A DNA stretch of 39,298 bases from Paenibacillus sp. (GCA_017512705.1 JAFWEX010000011.1:1-39298), one strand, 5' to 3'. Shown: positions 18,139 through 28,304, counted from the stretch's first letter. The notes: a model not told the origin generated them from the sequence alone. Translations and numbers: made by a program.

Positions 18139-18442
18139 CTCTCCTTTTTTGGGACTGGCTCTGAAAATCAGTATATGTAAGAGAAGGAATTTTTATTAAC
18201 TTGGAGATAGAAGTTTGGCAGCGGAGGAGAAGCAACGGCATACACCATTTTCAGAAAAAATAAAAAAAACGCTTTCCTCCGAAGAGGAAAACGCATGTTA
18301 TGGACCAGTACATCATATCATTAAACATCGTCGGTCCTGAACCTATGTAACCGCATCTATATCCATCTGTCGCTGAATTGCGACAGCATTTAACAACATT
18401 TATTGTCGTTAGACCGATTATAGATGAAGTCAGGCTAATTAT
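18139..18442 (-). other. Non-coding interval between zinc-ribbon gene and permease
   Basis: About 300 bases without a supportable gene. It holds a terminator (18262-18296) and, upstream of it on the minus strand, a seven-bp hairpin CTGTCGC/GCGACAG (18367-18386, six-base loop) without a T-run. An 18-codon frame at 18399-18343 has no ribosome site. The permease promoter should lie in 18150-18260 but I see no good consensus. Confidence 0.6.
18262..18296 (-). terminator. Terminator after the zinc-ribbon gene
   Basis: On the minus strand GCGTTTTCCTC pairs with GAGGAAAGCGT around a short loop (one bulge), followed by T8. It closes the PRC-barrel/zinc-ribbon transcript. Confidence 0.85.
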
Positions 18443-18652
18443 TTAGGAAGAAGCGTGAATGTGAGGGAAGTCCTGAGGCAGCTCTTCTCCGAAGAACAAA
18501 TCATCCAGAGAGCTTAGCGTACCGTCTTCTTCTACTTGGTACACAGACATTTTCTCACCATTTACCGTTAATTCAATAAAGCATCCCCAGCAATAAAACT
18601 GATGGGAGCCAATTTTTCCGATATCTTTCGAACTACAATTTGGACATTTCAT
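18443..18652 (-). CDS. Small zinc-ribbon protein
   Basis: A 69-residue protein whose first half has two CxxC pairs (C3/C6 and C21/C24), the layout of a zinc ribbon; the second half is acidic (DGTLSSLDDLFFGEELPQDF) and ends in a His-containing tail. The function is unknown to me. The stop codon of the PRC-barrel gene lies 11 bases before the ATG and AAGGAT with GTGAAGG lies between, so the two are co-transcribed and probably translated together. Zinc ribbons of this size often bind nucleic acid or regulatory proteins; nothing here is decisive. Confidence 0.75.
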   Translation of the reverse strand: MKCPNCSSKDIGKIGSHQFYCWGCFIELTVNGEKMSVYQVEEDGTLSSLDDLFFGEELPQDFPHIHASS

Positions 18653-18663
18653 AAATCCTTCAC

Positions 18664-19185
18664 CTATCCGTTAACAGAATGAATGGCATTTTCCAAGCGC
18701 TGTTCACTCAGCGGCGGTACCATAATAGCACTTTCCCCGATAGACATATCACTTGTACATGGCAGCCATTTTCGGCCCTCAATCAGATCGGACACAAAAC
18801 CGTCCGTAATTTCAATTCCTATTATTGTATTTCCCAACTCTTGGTCAAAATAAACATCAGAGACTCGTCCGAGCAGCAACCCTTCTTCGGTGAGCACGGA
18901 CATCTCCTTCAATTTCGAACGACCAAGGAGGTACGTGTATTTTATGTCGTCGGCCCCCGTCTTGCGGACAGCCTGTTGATTACGGATCATGACGGCATCT
19001 TCGCCATAGGCAACGATATCTTCCCATTGCACCATTTTGACATGATTGGTAAACAGGCCTTTGTTCTCAAGTTCAATGCCTTCAATCTCCCAATCATCAT
19101 TCACAATGAAATCCTGGATTTTACCGACCTGCTTCCCATCCTCAACATCAAAAACAGCAAGTCCGATCATTTCCTGAAGCTTCAT
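18664..19185 (-). CDS. PRC-barrel domain protein (YrrD-like)
   Basis: A 173-residue cytoplasmic protein made of two PRC-barrel-type repeats (about 1-75 and 85-160): MIGLAVFDVEDGKQVGKIQDF at the start and SVLTEEGLLLGRVSDVYFD in the second. PRC barrels occur in RimM and photosystem H subunits and mediate RNA or protein contacts; no direct activity is known. The open frame extends 30 codons further, but ATG 19185 has GAGGAGG eight bases upstream and matches the domain start, so I use it. B. subtilis yrrD lies at the equivalent place between trmU/recD2 and alaS. It is the first gene of a two-gene unit with the zinc-ribbon gene. Confidence 0.85.
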   Translation of the reverse strand: MKLQEMIGLAVFDVEDGKQVGKIQDFIVNDDWEIEGIELENKGLFTNHVKMVQWEDIVAYGEDAVMIRNQQAVRKTGADDIKYTYLLGRSKLKEMSVLTEEGLLLGRVSDVYFDQELGNTIIGIEITDGFVSDLIEGRKWLPCTSDMSIGESAIMVPPLSEQRLENAIHSVNG

Positions 19186-19348
19186 CGCTGGGTCCTCCTC
19201 ATCTTCTTCACATTGTATAGCCGCGGCTTTATTGCTAGGTATGCCCAAATTTAATGAATGGCAATCAGACGCCAATCATCAAACCGCTTCTATCAACCGA
19301 TGAAAATGGAACTCCTCCCCTCCTTCTGTTCCATGTGTAAAGAGACCC

Positions 19349-20500
19349 CTATGGTCTATTACGCAGTCGTTCAAGAATGGTTCCAATTTTTTCGGCGGTT
19401 GTGATGATATCATGCGTAGTATTACCCAACCCCCAGCTAAATCGAATCGCAGACTGTAAAAATGCCTTCGGCAAATTCATCGCTTTAAGTACATGGGATA
19501 CTTCAAGTGAACCTGATGTACAAGCTGAGCCGCTCGCTACGGCTATACCTTCCATGTCCAGATTCATCAACATCGTTTCCGTAGACACTTCAGGAAAGCT
19601 GATATTAAGGATATTAGGAAGGCTATGCTCCGCATGTCCGTTGACATGATAATGCTCTTCACCTACATGAACGGCAAGTTGATCCAGAAGAAGTTTCCGT
19701 AGTTCAAGAGCATGTTGAAGATGCTCGGCTCCCTGTTCCGAATTCAGTTTAAGCGCTTCAGCAAATCCTACAATCCCCGCCATGTTTTCTGTACCCGCAC
19801 GTCGCTGACGTTCCTGCAAACCACCGTGTGATCTGGCTTCCAATGTAACGCCACGTCTGACATACAGGGCTCCTACACCTTGCGGTCCGTTAATTTTATG
19901 TGCAGAGAAGCTGACCAGATCCACAGGCAGGTCTTTACATGAGATGGGCTGGCTACCCAATGCCTGAACGGCATCCGTATGGAACAAGATATCATGCTGA
20001 CGTGCCAGTTCTCCGACCTCACGAATGGGTTGAATCGTACCGATTTCGTTGTTGGCATACATCATGGTAATCAGCACAGTGTCCGGCCGGATCGCTTCAC
20101 GTAGGTCTTCCACACTGATGCGTCCAGACTCATCCACCGGCAGATAGGTTACTTCATATCCTTGTCGCTCAAGTTCCTGACATGAATGTAAAACAGCATG
20201 ATGTTCAATTGCCGTTGTAATCACATGTTTGCCCTTCTCCGCCCTAGCCGCAACCGCCCCAAAAATAGCCAAGTTATCGCTTTCCGTGCCGCCGCCTGTG
20301 AAAACGAGCTCGTCGGGATTACATCCCAATGACGCAGCAACCACATCCCTCGCCCCACTAACGGTGCGTTTGGCTTCACGACCAAAAGCATGAATGCTGG
20401 ATGGATTGCCGTATTGTCCTGTCATGATGTTCATCATGGCCTCCGCCACGCGTGGATGCATCGGTGTCGATGCGGCATGATCCAAATAGATATGTTTCAC
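19349..20500 (-). CDS. Cysteine desulfurase (IscS/NifS-like, YrvO)
   Basis: PLP enzyme that takes sulfur from cysteine and passes it as persulfide; in B. subtilis YrvO is the dedicated sulfur donor for MnmA (TrmU) tRNA thiolation. The Schiff-base lysine is K202 in SFSAHKINGP; the mobile catalytic cysteine is C327 in GSACTSGSLEVSHVL; the N-terminal YLDHAASTP and GGTESDN motifs bind PLP. 383 aa, full length. The start is GTG, with GGGGTG five bases upstream. CymR lies just before it; mnmA, adjacent to yrvO in B. subtilis, is here on the other strand beyond cymR, so the donor and acceptor enzymes are divergently transcribed. Confidence 0.95.
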   Translation of the reverse strand: MKHIYLDHAASTPMHPRVAEAMMNIMTGQYGNPSSIHAFGREAKRTVSGARDVVAASLGCNPDELVFTGGGTESDNLAIFGAVAARAEKGKHVITTAIEHHAVLHSCQELERQGYEVTYLPVDESGRISVEDLREAIRPDTVLITMMYANNEIGTIQPIREVGELARQHDILFHTDAVQALGSQPISCKDLPVDLVSFSAHKINGPQGVGALYVRRGVTLEARSHGGLQERQRRAGTENMAGIVGFAEALKLNSEQGAEHLQHALELRKLLLDQLAVHVGEEHYHVNGHAEHSLPNILNISFPEVSTETMLMNLDMEGIAVASGSACTSGSLEVSHVLKAMNLPKAFLQSAIRFSWGLGNTTHDIITTAEKIGTILERLRNRP

Positions 20501-20611
20501 TTTTTCACCCCATTTATGTGTTAGATGGATTAACGTCTAAATCTGAAAAATAGTATATGGTGAACCGCTTCTGCACAAAGCCAGAATAAGCAGTATTCTC
20601 ACTTGGCACGG

Positions 20612-20639
20612 CTAAAGCCCCCAATGTTGGGGGCTTTAG
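20612..20639 (-). other. 11-bp perfect hairpin between cymR and cysteine desulfurase gene
   Basis: CTAAAGCCCCC (20612-20622) and GGGGGCTTTAG (20629-20639) pair perfectly around a six-base loop. On the minus strand the next bases are CCGTGCC, with no T-run, so ordinary termination is doubtful. It may instead be a stability or processing element, or a weak terminator. Confidence 0.7.
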
Positions 20640-20674
20640 TGTGTCTGCTGGAACAGCGCATTTGCTTGCTCCAG

Positions 20675-21094
20675 CTAGATGTAAAACATGTACGAGTCCT
20701 TCTCTTCCTGATCCTCAAAAGTAATCAGGTCTTTCAATGTAGTTGAATCCAGCACTTCTGCAATGCTATCCCGAATGCGAAGCCACAGATTACGTTTCGC
20801 GGGATCATCTTCTTCCGTAAAATCTACAGGAGAGATCGGCCCCTCCAGTACACGAATAACGTCTCCCGCGGTCACAGTTGCAGGATCTCCTGCCAAAATG
20901 TAACCGCCGTACGCTCCGCGAATACTCTTAACAAGTCCAGCATTGCGCAGCGGTGCAATCAACTGCTCCAGATAATGTTCGGAGAGCTGGTTGCGCTCGG
21001 CGATACTTTTCAGTGATGTAGGACCTTCGCCAATTCTGGCGGCCAGCTCCATCATAATTGTTAGACCATAACGGCCTTTTGTCGATATTTTCAA
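20675..21094 (-). CDS. cymR: Rrf2-family cysteine metabolism repressor CymR
   Basis: A winged-helix DNA-binding regulator; in B. subtilis CymR, in complex with CysK, represses cystine uptake and cysteine-synthesis genes when cysteine is plentiful. The sequence follows YrzC/CymR almost end to end: KISTKGRYGLTIMMELA, SLKSIAERNQLSEHYLEQLI (the recognition helix), GLVKSIRGAYGGYIL and VIRVLEGPISPV. No iron-sulfur cysteine triad is seen, unlike IscR. I place the start at TTG 21094 (139 aa; B. subtilis 138): GAGGTG is six bases upstream. The frame continues to a TTG at 21112 but that site has no ribosome-binding sequence. Confidence 0.92.
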   Translation of the reverse strand: MKISTKGRYGLTIMMELAARIGEGPTSLKSIAERNQLSEHYLEQLIAPLRNAGLVKSIRGAYGGYILAGDPATVTAGDVIRVLEGPISPVDFTEEDDPAKRNLWLRIRDSIAEVLDSTTLKDLITFEDQEEKDSYMFYI

Positions 21095-22591
<1,497 letters not shown>

Positions 22592-22643
22592 CAGGCTCAC
22601 TCATCTCTTGAAGAGTGGGGAAGCCATTCCCATGTATTCCCAC

Positions 22644-22688
22644 AAAAAAAGCCGTCTTTCATGTAATACCATGAAGGATGGCTTTTTT
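22644..22688. terminator. Bidirectional terminator between mnmA and crcB
   Basis: AAAAAAGCC..CTTTCAT pairs with ATGAAGG..GGCTTTTTT (nearly perfect 18-base arms, eight-base loop). The plus strand ends in T6 and the minus strand in T7, fitting two convergent genes. Confidence 0.92.
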
Positions 22689-22724
22689 CCTGCTTTTTTT
22701 TGCAAAAAAATCAAAAGAGTTAAG

Positions 22725-23084
22725 TTATGCAGTGAGCCACACTCCTGCCAGACAGCCTAACACACCGGCCACGACAGAACTCACCACGTAAAGTATAGCT
22801 CTGGTATATCGTTGGTGTCCCATTAAAGTTAATGTTTCATAACCAAAGGTAGAGAAGGTCGTATACGCTCCGCAGAAGCCGGTCCCCCAAACCACCCATA
22901 AGTCATCTGACACACTCCCCGCCTGATGCCCCCCATACAGCATTCCAAGAATCAGTGAACCGCTGATGTTAATGACCCAGGTGCCCCAAGGGAAAGCCGT
23001 TCCCAGCTTACCGGAGATAACCTTGCCGAGGCTATAACGAAGCACCGCACCTAACACTCCTGCTAATCCAATCCAGATGATCAT
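22725..23084 (-). CDS. crcB: FluC/CrcB fluoride channel subunit, second gene
   Basis: A 119-residue, four-helix membrane protein that assembles in antiparallel dimers to let fluoride leave the cell. Conserved features: GAVLRYSLGK in helix 1, TWVINISGSLILG in helix 2 (with the channel asparagine), and FCGAYTTFSTFGYE in helix 3, whose break binds the central sodium and whose TTFSTF holds the phenylalanine box. The ATG overlaps the stop of the preceding gene by one base (TGATG type), so the two are translationally coupled and likely form a heterodimer, as for paired FluC genes in other Firmicutes. Confidence 0.93.
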   Translation of the reverse strand: MIIWIGLAGVLGAVLRYSLGKVISGKLGTAFPWGTWVINISGSLILGMLYGGHQAGSVSDDLWVVWGTGFCGAYTTFSTFGYETLTLMGHQRYTRAILYVVSSVVAGVLGCLAGVWLTA

Positions 23085-23482
23085 CAGGCATCACCTTCTT
23101 TGGGGGAGGCAGCAAGCATTCGACTGCCCAGATTGATGCCAAAGGCGCAGAGCACCAGCCCTGTCCCTATGCTAATAAGGAGATAAAGCGCGGCTTTGAT
23201 CCATTCTCCACTCTCCGATAAACGAACGATGTCCAGTGTAAACGTAGAGAAGGTCGTGAAGGCTCCCGTAAACCCTGTGCCAATGGCGAGGCGGAGCTGA
23301 GGTGTTACTTTTTCCGGAATGGCTATGGTAAAAAACCAACCCAAAAACAGGCTGCCGATCGCATTGATCAACAGCACTGCCCATGGAAAACCTGTGTTCG
23401 CCGCAGGGATCATCAGTTGAATGGTATATCTGGTCAAGGTGCCTAGAAAACCGCCTGCTCCGACATATGCTAACTCTTTCAT
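23084..23482 (-). CDS. crcB: FluC/CrcB fluoride channel subunit, first gene
   Basis: A 132-residue partner of the preceding entry: GTLTRYTIQLM in helix 1, LLINAIGSLFLGWFF in helix 2, and GFTGAFTTFSTFTLDIV in helix 3, then a short C-terminal tail. Both subunits therefore keep the central-sodium and phenylalanine-box sequences. AGGAG is about ten bases before the ATG. The 82 bases to rarA contain no sequence like the conserved core of the fluoride (crcB) riboswitch, so fluoride control at this level is not evident. Confidence 0.93.
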   Translation of the reverse strand: MKELAYVGAGGFLGTLTRYTIQLMIPAANTGFPWAVLLINAIGSLFLGWFFTIAIPEKVTPQLRLAIGTGFTGAFTTFSTFTLDIVRLSESGEWIKAALYLLISIGTGLVLCAFGINLGSRMLAASPKEGDA

Positions 23483-23564
23483 TTGTGTCCATCTCCTGAA
23501 TTACGCTTTTGAATCTATCGTTGTTTCACATAAAATGACCAGATCAAGTTGCTGTATAGCGGGC

Positions 23565-24872
23565 TTACCATTCTCTACGCCGCTGCTGGTTCAGTCTGAT
23601 CTTCGACTCATTTCCTTGCTCTGTCGCTTCATAGAAGACTCTGCGAGACAGCTGCTTCGGTAAATATTCCTGTTTCACATAATGTCCCGGATAGTTATGC
23701 GGATATTGATACCCCTCATGTCCCAGCTTCGCAGCTCCTGAGTAGTGAGTATCTCTCAAATGCAGTGGAACTTCGGCCGACTTCACCTCATCAATGGCAC
23801 TCATCGCCTTGGATATGGCCGTATATACCGCATTAGATTTCGGACTTTCTACCGCGAATAAGATCGCTTGCGCAATATTTAACTTAGCCTCGGGCCAGCC
23901 GTTATTCCGGTACGCATCCAGAGCTCCAATGGCCTGAGTCATCGCCTGCGGATTCGCAAGCCCAATGTCCTCACTGCTTGCTGCAATGAGGCGGCGAATA
24001 AACGTCATCGGGTCCATGCCCAGCTTCTCGACCGCATACAGGAACCAAAACAGCGCCGCATCACTCGAACCGCGGATACTTTTGTGAAAAGCAGACAATA
24101 CGTCATACTGTGTGGACTCGTCTGCCTTAACAATCGGACGGCGAATCGACTCTTCTGCGACAGCCAGCGTAATGTGCACCTTTCCATCCTGCTCAGGTGG
24201 TGTCGTTAGCGCGGCAAGCTCCAGAGCATTTAATGCCCGCCGAATATCACCATTCGCCATCGTCGCAATGTGCGCCAGCGCTTCATCATCCGCTTGCAGT
24301 TCCATAAACCCGAGACCTTTGTCCACGTCAGTTAGCGCTCTGCGCATGGCAATCAGGGAGTGCTCCTTGGTCAATGACTCCAGCTGGAATAGAGTAGAAC
24401 GGCTCATCAAGGCCCCGTTTACATAATGAAAAGGGTTCTCTGTCGTTGCCCCGATAAAAATAATCGTGCCCTTCTCTACAGCGGGCAATAGCGCATCTTG
24501 ACGTGAACTGTTAAACCGATGTACCTCGTCAAGGAACAAAATCGTTTTGGTTCCGTACAACTGTTTATTCGTCTGCGCTTGCTCGATCACTTCGCGTACG
24601 TCCTTTACGGATGCATCCACGGCATTTAATCGTACGAATTGCCCCTGCGTGTGCTGAGAGATAATATGAGCAAGTGTTGTCTTGCCGCATCCCGGGGGGC
24701 CGTATAATAAAATGGATGAGATCTGATCCGCCTCAATAGCTCGGCGTAGCAATTTGCCGGGTCCGATAATATGTTCCTGACCTATATATTCATCCAGATG
24801 CTCTGGCCGCATGCGGTCTGCCAGCAGTCTGGCCTGAGGCTGTGCATCTTGTTGAAACGAAAATAAATCCAT
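23565..24872 (-). CDS. rarA: Replication-associated recombination protein RarA (MgsA/YrvN)
   Basis: A clamp-loader-like AAA+ ATPase that acts at stalled replication forks and interacts with SSB. Walker A is GPPGCGKTT (58-66), Walker B is LFLDEVHRF (111-119), sensor 1 GATTENPF, and the C-terminal MgsA domain ends with LPKQLSRRVFYEATEQGNE. 435 aa, full length. AAGGAAGTG precedes the ATG. In B. subtilis yrvN lies next to yrvM (tcdA) and cymR; here tcdA is 8 kb away, with the helD-to-NCS2 block between, so an insertion or rearrangement has split the pair. Confidence 0.95.
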   Translation of the reverse strand: MDLFSFQQDAQPQARLLADRMRPEHLDEYIGQEHIIGPGKLLRRAIEADQISSILLYGPPGCGKTTLAHIISQHTQGQFVRLNAVDASVKDVREVIEQAQTNKQLYGTKTILFLDEVHRFNSSRQDALLPAVEKGTIIFIGATTENPFHYVNGALMSRSTLFQLESLTKEHSLIAMRRALTDVDKGLGFMELQADDEALAHIATMANGDIRRALNALELAALTTPPEQDGKVHITLAVAEESIRRPIVKADESTQYDVLSAFHKSIRGSSDAALFWFLYAVEKLGMDPMTFIRRLIAASSEDIGLANPQAMTQAIGALDAYRNNGWPEAKLNIAQAILFAVESPKSNAVYTAISKAMSAIDEVKSAEVPLHLRDTHYSGAAKLGHEGYQYPHNYPGHYVKQEYLPKQLSRRVFYEATEQGNESKIRLNQQRRREW

Positions 24873-24975
24873 GGTTATATCACTTCCTTAACGGATATCC
24901 TGTTCATTACTAATCATATACTTCATGGCCAGACAGTACAACAATGACGCCAGTTTAGGAATTCGAAGAACTCAA

Positions 24976-25018
24976 CAAAAAAAGGCATGCGCCAGGAATT
25001 ATCCCCGTCATGCCTTCC
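24976..25018 (-). terminator. Terminator after helD
   Basis: On the minus strand AAGGCATG (25016-25009) pairs with CATGCCTT (24989-24982) around a partly paired loop and runs into T7. It ends just inside the gap before rarA. Confidence 0.88.
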
Positions 25019-25024
25019 TTATAT

Positions 25025-27199
25025 CTATTCCGGCCAGCCCTGAATCGTTACCTGTTCTCCCTCGGGATTATGCGTTGCGGCAGCATACTCCGGCATGTTG
25101 CCGTCATGGAATAACCACAATTCATGCAAAGCCCGCGTACAGCCAACATAGAGCAGTTTCGCATCACCTGCGCCTGGCAAATAGTGCTGCTGATCTACGT
25201 CTGCTACTATAGCCGCATCAAACTCCAGCCCTTTAGACAAATACACAGGTAAAATGGAATGTCCGCCGCTATACTGCTTTTTCCCTCCGTCGATGAGGTT
25301 CAAATCCCAGCCTTCCGCTTGTAGCTCACGGTGAAGTTCCTTGGCTTCATGAAGCGTTCTAGTCAGGATCGAGACCGTCCGATAGTCTTTAGAGGTAAGC
25401 ACTTGAAGTGCTCGCCCTAAACTTCCGGTCCGACCTTCACTTCCATAAGCAAGCGTGCGCACCGGATCACCACTCCGGAACACGGGAATCGCCGTAATGC
25501 CGCTCTTTACACCCTGTTCCAGAATGGTATTGGCATAATCGATGATCTCCATCGTCGAACGGTAGCTTCGAGTTAAAGCAAAGTAAGCATTCTGCTCTTC
25601 CGGAAACAGCGAACTCATCTCTTCCCACGCATGAACACCACGGTACTCATGAATACCTTGAGACAAGTCTCCCAGAATGGTAAAAGAATGTCCTTTGACA
25701 AACTGATCTAGCAGCGCAACATGAAATGGAGAAAAATCCTGGGCTTCGTCAATAACAACGTGATCAAAACGCTCTGATCCTTCAATGTCATGAACCAACG
25801 TATGGATATAAACCAGTGCTGGTAGATCTTCTTCCCGAATAACGTCTTGTTTCAGATCTGCACCTGTCTGTTTCATGATCGCTTTGGGTATTAAGCTGCT
25901 TAGAGAAGCAGGTACCGAACCACCTTTCGCTGCTTTAAACAGTTGTTTGTACAGTGTCAGTGGATTGTACTCAGGCCACTTTTTTGCAAAAGCTTTCTCC
26001 CGGGTTGCTGCCTTTTTCTTGCGCTCTTTACGCAAGCTTTCCGGCATCGGCTTTTTCAGCTCCATCTCAATCCAGCGATGAATACGTGCCATAACCCGCT
26101 CTTTGCGTTTGGCCAGCGGATAGTGTTTGTACTCCGTACCAAACCAGTTCTCAATCTCTGGTTTGCTGAGCACTGTTCCATCCCAAGGGATGAAATCCAT
26201 ATCCGGCACAGAAGCCTCTTCCATCCCCGATAACCACTCCCGAATCAGTTCCATGAAACGAATCGAGCCTTTGTAACGTCCGGGAACATCATCAGTGAGT
26301 TCGGGTCGTGTGGCAGGGGTTTCAAACCATGTATTCAGCGTATCGGACACATCAGCAAGCGGCATATCCAGCCCCAGCAGATTCATGGCCCAATCGGGAA
26401 ACGTACGCTGCTGAATATCCCCTACACCAAGCTCTGGCAACACATCCGAGATGTAGTCGAGGAACATATGGTTGGGTGCAAAAATAACCATCTTTTCCGC
26501 TGACACCTGTTCTTTGTACTGGTATAACAAAAAAGCAAGGCGATGCAGGGCAACCGTTGTTTTCCCAGATCCAGCGACCCCTTGAATAATAAGTGCGGTG
26601 TTTCTAGCCGCACGAATGATCTGATCCTGCTCGGCTTGAATCGTGGATACGATATCTCGCAATTTGTTGTCCTTGTTCTCGCCAAGGCGGTACACAAGAA
26701 ATTCATCGGATACGGCGGGCTGGTCACTGTCCCGGTTATATGTATCTGCGACTCGTTCCAATATGCGCTGACGGATCACCACATTTCGCTTCAAATACAC
26801 CAGACCTTCAATCAGACCTTCGGGGGCTTCATACGTTGCAGAGGCTTCGCCTCCGGTAAACGAGTAAAACAGGCTCGCGACAGGAGCGCGCCAATCGATG
26901 ACAAGCGGATGCTCACCGACCTCTTCGCGGTCTACACCGATTTTGCCAATATACAGCGGTTTCCGTTCACCACTGCCCTGCTCTTCGAAATCCAAGCGTC
27001 CGAAATAGGGTTGTTGCGCGCTCTTGGACAAGGCATTCCGGCGTTCTTCACGTCCGGATTCCAGCACTTGCTCTGTGAAATCGTGGCCGGTATACACCGG
27101 GATATTCCGCAGCCGTTCGAGCTGGCGGTCCACTTCTTCCATGGTTCGCTCTAACCTGTACTCTTCTTCTTGATAGGCACTTTGAAAGCTGTCTGACAT
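25025..27199 (-). CDS. helD: HelD-like RNA polymerase-recycling motor (UvrD-superfamily ATPase)
   Basis: In B. subtilis HelD pushes RNA polymerase off DNA and aids recycling; the related actinobacterial HelR protects against rifamycins. Residues 1-45 are a Glu/Arg-rich coiled coil, the arm that enters the polymerase secondary channel in HelD; Walker A GVAGSGKTT is at 207-215; a Lys/Arg-rich insertion lies at about 365-410; Walker B DEAQD is at 484-488; LTRSYRST (about 543-550) and YVGCTRALHELWL near the C-terminus complete the superfamily motifs. At 724 aa it is slightly shorter than the 774-residue B. subtilis protein. AGGAGG lies about ten bases before the ATG. It follows the small membrane protein gene with no terminator visible in the 96-base gap, so it may belong to the TetR-controlled unit. 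Confidence 0.9.
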   Translation of the reverse strand: MSDSFQSAYQEEEYRLERTMEEVDRQLERLRNIPVYTGHDFTEQVLESGREERRNALSKSAQQPYFGRLDFEEQGSGERKPLYIGKIGVDREEVGEHPLVIDWRAPVASLFYSFTGGEASATYEAPEGLIEGLVYLKRNVVIRQRILERVADTYNRDSDQPAVSDEFLVYRLGENKDNKLRDIVSTIQAEQDQIIRAARNTALIIQGVAGSGKTTVALHRLAFLLYQYKEQVSAEKMVIFAPNHMFLDYISDVLPELGVGDIQQRTFPDWAMNLLGLDMPLADVSDTLNTWFETPATRPELTDDVPGRYKGSIRFMELIREWLSGMEEASVPDMDFIPWDGTVLSKPEIENWFGTEYKHYPLAKRKERVMARIHRWIEMELKKPMPESLRKERKKKAATREKAFAKKWPEYNPLTLYKQLFKAAKGGSVPASLSSLIPKAIMKQTGADLKQDVIREEDLPALVYIHTLVHDIEGSERFDHVVIDEAQDFSPFHVALLDQFVKGHSFTILGDLSQGIHEYRGVHAWEEMSSLFPEEQNAYFALTRSYRSTMEIIDYANTILEQGVKSGITAIPVFRSGDPVRTLAYGSEGRTGSLGRALQVLTSKDYRTVSILTRTLHEAKELHRELQAEGWDLNLIDGGKKQYSGGHSILPVYLSKGLEFDAAIVADVDQQHYLPGAGDAKLLYVGCTRALHELWLFHDGNMPEYAAATHNPEGEQVTIQGWPE

Positions 27200-27295
27200 G
27201 TTTCAGTTACCTCCTAAGAATCGTTAATTATCCCGCATCACCTGTACCACGCAATGCAAAAGGATATTTAATATATCATATAGGTCAACTGAAAG

Positions 27296-27466
27296 CTACT
27301 TGAATTGATAATTAATTACTGCACTAACAAGTGCACAGCAACCAAACAAAACAAACCACCAAGCCCATTTATTTCTAACACGTTTGCGTCTGCTATTCAT
27401 TACACCGTAGATCCCTAGGAGAAGTACAATAGAGGAAAATGTTATACCTACAATCCAGCCTGCCAT
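27296..27466 (-). CDS. Small two-helix membrane protein
   Basis: A 56-residue protein with two predicted membrane helices (about 3-23 and 35-50) separated by a strongly basic loop SRRKRVRNKWAWW, so the loop is probably cytoplasmic with both ends outside. I do not recognise the family. AAGGAGG lies seven bases before ATG 27466; a start at 27490 would place the ribosome site inside the gene. It comes 34 bases after the DUF4097 gene on the same strand. Confidence 0.65.
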   Translation of the reverse strand: MAGWIVGITFSSIVLLLGIYGVMNSRRKRVRNKWAWWFVLFGCCALVSAVINYQFK

Positions 27467-27500
27467 TTGCATGCCTCCTTCAATGTTCATATAGGGTGAC

Positions 27501-28292
27501 TCAGCTTCTTCTCTTCAAATGAAAGGAACCCCCACGAATATCAATATAGAATTGCTTTTCTCCATTGTTATACGATAATCGTTTGCGTTCGCACTGTAGA
27601 GGAGTTAGTTCAAAATCGCTTTTTAAGGTGCCTGATCTTTCGTTTAGCTGCACTTCAAAGCCTTCTCGATCTGGAATGTGAACCACACACTTCATCCCAG
27701 TGGATATGGAATGGAAACTATTTGGAGTTTGGAGACAATCCATATGCAGCCCCCTCCCCGTAGTTTTCGATTCCACATGCTGAAATTCGCCTGTAATCTC
27801 GATCTTGGATGAACTGGAGTGAAGAACGAACCTGTCTGCTTTTATATGATCTGCGTAGACATCTGAGGCGGTTGCGTGCACTTCAAGCTTTTCCATAGTA
27901 CCGGACATCGTTAAACTGCCTGAAGTGACTTTACATTGACATCGATTGGCTCGAATGCCCTTCAGCTCAAGCTGTCCGCCTGTTGTTTTGACTAAAATGG
28001 AGTTTAAAATACGATGAGGAACTTGTAGCTCCAGAGCGGTCCGGCCGATATTAAATCCGATGAAACCTCCCTTTTTTCGTCCATCTACAATACTTAATTG
28101 ATTGCCGTTAATACGATGTTGCATTAACTTTCGCTCAGAATAACGTTTATCGGCATACTGTATGACGTGAATGAATTCATCCTCGCTTAAAAGTACATGA
28201 ATATCGCCGGACAACCAATCCAAATCAATATCATCTATAGACTGATCCACATCTAACGTTTTGCAGAGACGAAGTTCGCTGCTTTTCAACAC
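27501..28292 (-). CDS. DUF4097-type beta-strand repeat protein
   Basis: A 263-residue protein dominated by short beta strands of the DUF4097 pattern (repeats such as LELQVPHRILNSILVKTTGG, LELKGIRANRCQCKVTSGSL, LEVHATASDVYADHIKADRF), which fold as a stacked beta structure; LiaG is a related protein. No signal peptide or membrane helix is seen, so it appears cytoplasmic, unlike many membrane-anchored members. The function is unknown. The start is GTG 28292, with GGAGAGG close before; the next codon TTG is an alternative. It follows tetR by 12 bases and is clearly co-transcribed with it. Confidence 0.72.
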   Translation of the reverse strand: MLKSSELRLCKTLDVDQSIDDIDLDWLSGDIHVLLSEDEFIHVIQYADKRYSERKLMQHRINGNQLSIVDGRKKGGFIGFNIGRTALELQVPHRILNSILVKTTGGQLELKGIRANRCQCKVTSGSLTMSGTMEKLEVHATASDVYADHIKADRFVLHSSSSKIEITGEFQHVESKTTGRGLHMDCLQTPNSFHSISTGMKCVVHIPDREGFEVQLNERSGTLKSDFELTPLQCERKRLSYNNGEKQFYIDIRGGSFHLKRRS

Positions 28293-28304
28293 GTTTCCCC
28301 TCTC

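Noticed and set aside
18343-18399. 18-codon minus-strand frame in the gap before the permease
   Set aside because: No ribosome site, and it contains a hairpin stem.
23172-23492. 106-codon minus-strand frame overlapping the first crcB
   Set aside because: Out-of-frame shadow of a gene with clear FluC motifs; its ATG overlaps the crcB ribosome site.
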